Shown here: positions 6,031 through 6,721 of the stretch, piece after piece | Numbering within the stretch: position 1 is the stretch's first letter | Layout: each line of letters opens with the position of its first letter | Assembly: GCA_937927445.1 (NCBI GenBank) | Contig: CALAOB010000175.1 | Coordinates: 1-6,721, forward strand | Length of the DNA stretch: 6,721 nucleotides | Direction: 5' to 3' | Source: an uncultured Oribacterium sp. | GTDB lineage: Bacteria; Bacillota; Clostridia; Lachnospirales; Lachnospiraceae | Notes under the pieces: model-generated | Database searches by the model: none | The model's input: only the letters and a program-made list of their open reading frames with translations | Told to the model about the DNA's origin: nothing | Made by a program: the position numbers and the translations under genes

Positions 6031-6625
6031 GCAGTTAATCGGTGAGATTGAGGAGTACATTGACAGCTGTAAGTATCAGCCACTGTCGAATTCGAAGATC
6101 CTTGTAAATAAAGAAGAGATGGAGGAGCTTCTGGTCGAGCTTCGTCTCCGTGTTCCAGATGAGATCAAGAAGTACCAGAAGATCATTTCCCAGCAGGATG
6201 CGATCCTCGCAGATGCGAAGAACCAGGCAGAGAGCATGATTCAGGATGCGAAGCAGCAGACCGAGGAGATGGTTTCCGAGAACGAGATCATGCAGCAGGC
6301 CTACGCAAAGGCGAACGAGCTCGTACAGCAGGCACAGGCACAGGCAGATCAGATCCTCGCAAATGCGACTGCGGAGTCCAACAACATGAAGCTGAACGCC
6401 ATCCAGTACACAGACTCTATCCTCGCCTCCATCGAGACCCTGATGAGCCATTCGATGGTCGAGCAGCAGTCGAGATACCAGGCGCTCATGGAAAACATGC
6501 AGCAGACCTACGATGTCGTCGTCAGCAATCGTCGTGAGCTGAACACGGCGGTGTATCAGCCGGAGCCACAGCGGGAGACCGCGGAGCAGCAGCCGGCAGC
6601 AACTGCGCAGGATGACGCTCAGTAA
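6017..6625 (+). CDS. Coiled-coil protein of the coaD neighbourhood, possible SepIVA/DivIVA-like
   Basis: I do not recognise a characterised name for this 202-residue protein. Residues 1-20 form a short acidic helix (IEQLIGEIEEYIDS). Next comes a compact block, PLSNSKILVNKEEMEELLVE and RLRVPDEIKK (about 22-52), that looks like the conserved part of the family. A long Ala/Gln/Glu-rich coiled coil follows (about 53-165, with repeated QQAQAQADQIL-type heptads). The end (about 180-202) is a disordered Pro/Gln/Ala tail. There is no signal peptide or membrane segment. Such proteins are often auto-annotated as ATPase or ATP-synthase subunit b/H because of the coil, which is weak evidence. The start overlaps coaD and a weak AAGGCGG lies at 6003-6009 or close by. 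From memory, mycobacterial sepIVA, a DivIVA-like septum factor, sits in the same place after coaD, so a role in cell division or envelope growth is a guess. Confidence 0.75.
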   Translation: MSRIEQLIGEIEEYIDSCKYQPLSNSKILVNKEEMEELLVELRLRVPDEIKKYQKIISQQDAILADAKNQAESMIQDAKQQTEEMVSENEIMQQAYAKANELVQQAQAQADQILANATAESNNMKLNAIQYTDSILASIETLMSHSMVEQQSRYQALMENMQQTYDVVVSNRRELNTAVYQPEPQRETAEQQPAATAQDDAQ

Positions 6626-6640
6626 TAAGGTGATGAGACA

Positions 6641-6670
6641 GGCCGTGGAGCGGAAGCTCCACGACCTTTT
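6641..6670 (+). terminator. Rho-independent terminator after the coiled-coil gene
   Basis: A stem of GGCCGTGGAGC (6641-6651) and GCTCCACGACC (6656-6666), with one C-A mismatch near the base and a GGAA loop, is followed by TTTT (6667-6670). It lies 15 bases after the stop codon. The T-run is broken by CTG at 6671-6673, where the intron-like sequence begins, so the original T-run may continue on the far side of the insertion. Confidence 0.8.
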
Positions 6671-6673
6671 CTG

Positions 6674-6721
6674 GTGCGCCTGGCGGCGCACGTTTCTAAC
6701 CGGTGTAAGTCCGGAGTTCGC
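6674..6721 (+). mobile_element. 5' end of a group II intron, probably class C (IIC), truncated by the window
   Basis: The sequence starts GTGCG, matching the GUGYG 5' consensus of bacterial group II introns. GTGCGCCTGGCGGCGCAC (6674-6691) forms a first hairpin. TTTCTAACCGGTGTAAGTCC and following bases (6693-6716) form a second small stem, CCGG/CCGG (6701-6704 with 6712-6715), around TGTAAGT. From memory the order and spacing resemble the start of the Oceanobacillus iheyensis IIC intron (GUGUGCCCGGCAUGGGUGC, then UCUAUAGGGUGAGAGUCCC). Class C introns characteristically insert just after terminator hairpins, which is exactly the setting here (stem, TTTT, CTG, then the intron). Only 48 bases are present, so the ribozyme core and the reverse transcriptase/maturase gene, if any, lie outside. 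An alternative is a second terminator-like hairpin, but the downstream match argues against it. Confidence 0.72.

Noticed and set aside
6035..6691. A 218-codon open frame on the - strand opposite the coiled-coil gene
   Set aside because: It is also codon-aligned with the + strand gene, gives a Leu-rich low-complexity product, and would start inside the intron-like sequence. The + strand gene has coaD coupling and a terminator.
6633..6721. An open frame from ATG 6633 to the window end
   Set aside because: It runs through the terminator hairpin and the intron-like hairpins. The only purine run before it is too close to the ATG, and the product resembles nothing known to me.

Overview
The window looks like a chromosomal housekeeping segment of an anaerobic Firmicute, most likely a Lachnospiraceae-type Clostridium relative. 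The gene content and order support this: rpmB, an Asp23-family gene, fakA, recG, rsmD, coaD, then a coiled-coil gene. Promoters are sigma-A-like and terminators are strong hairpins followed by T-runs. GC-rich codon choice in fakA, recG and rsmD contrasts with AT-richer rpmB and leader regions. The taxon is inferred from these traits and not from a search.

Layout, all genes on the + strand. (1) 1-189: upstream DNA of unclear origin, then a good promoter (94-122) and the rpmB leader. (2) 190-485: rpmB, encoding a zinc-ribbon L28 with a C-terminal tail, closed by its own terminator. (3) 489-2704: an extended -10 promoter, the Asp23/YloU gene, fakA (real start most likely GTG 946), and a strong terminator. 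(4) 2712-4748: recG, which starts about 15 bases after that terminator stem and has no free Shine-Dalgarno. (5) 4749-5446: a short GC-rich spacer, a promoter carrying nested inverted repeats, and rsmD. (6) 5479-6670: a possible promoter, coaD, then a 202-residue coiled-coil gene overlapping coaD by 14 bases, then a terminator. (7) 6674-6721: the first 48 bases of what looks like a class C (IIC) group II intron, inserted just after the terminator and cut off by the window end.

The genes do not form one pathway. They are a conserved neighbourhood serving translation (L28, RsmD), phospholipid and acyl supply (FakA), CoA synthesis (CoaD), DNA repair (RecG) and the cell envelope (Asp23 family, perhaps the coiled-coil protein). 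I see no defence system, CRISPR array, toxin-antitoxin pair or biosynthetic cluster. The items most worth following are the intron end at the right edge, the coaD-linked coiled-coil protein whose position matches mycobacterial SepIVA, and the unusual recG start next to a terminator.
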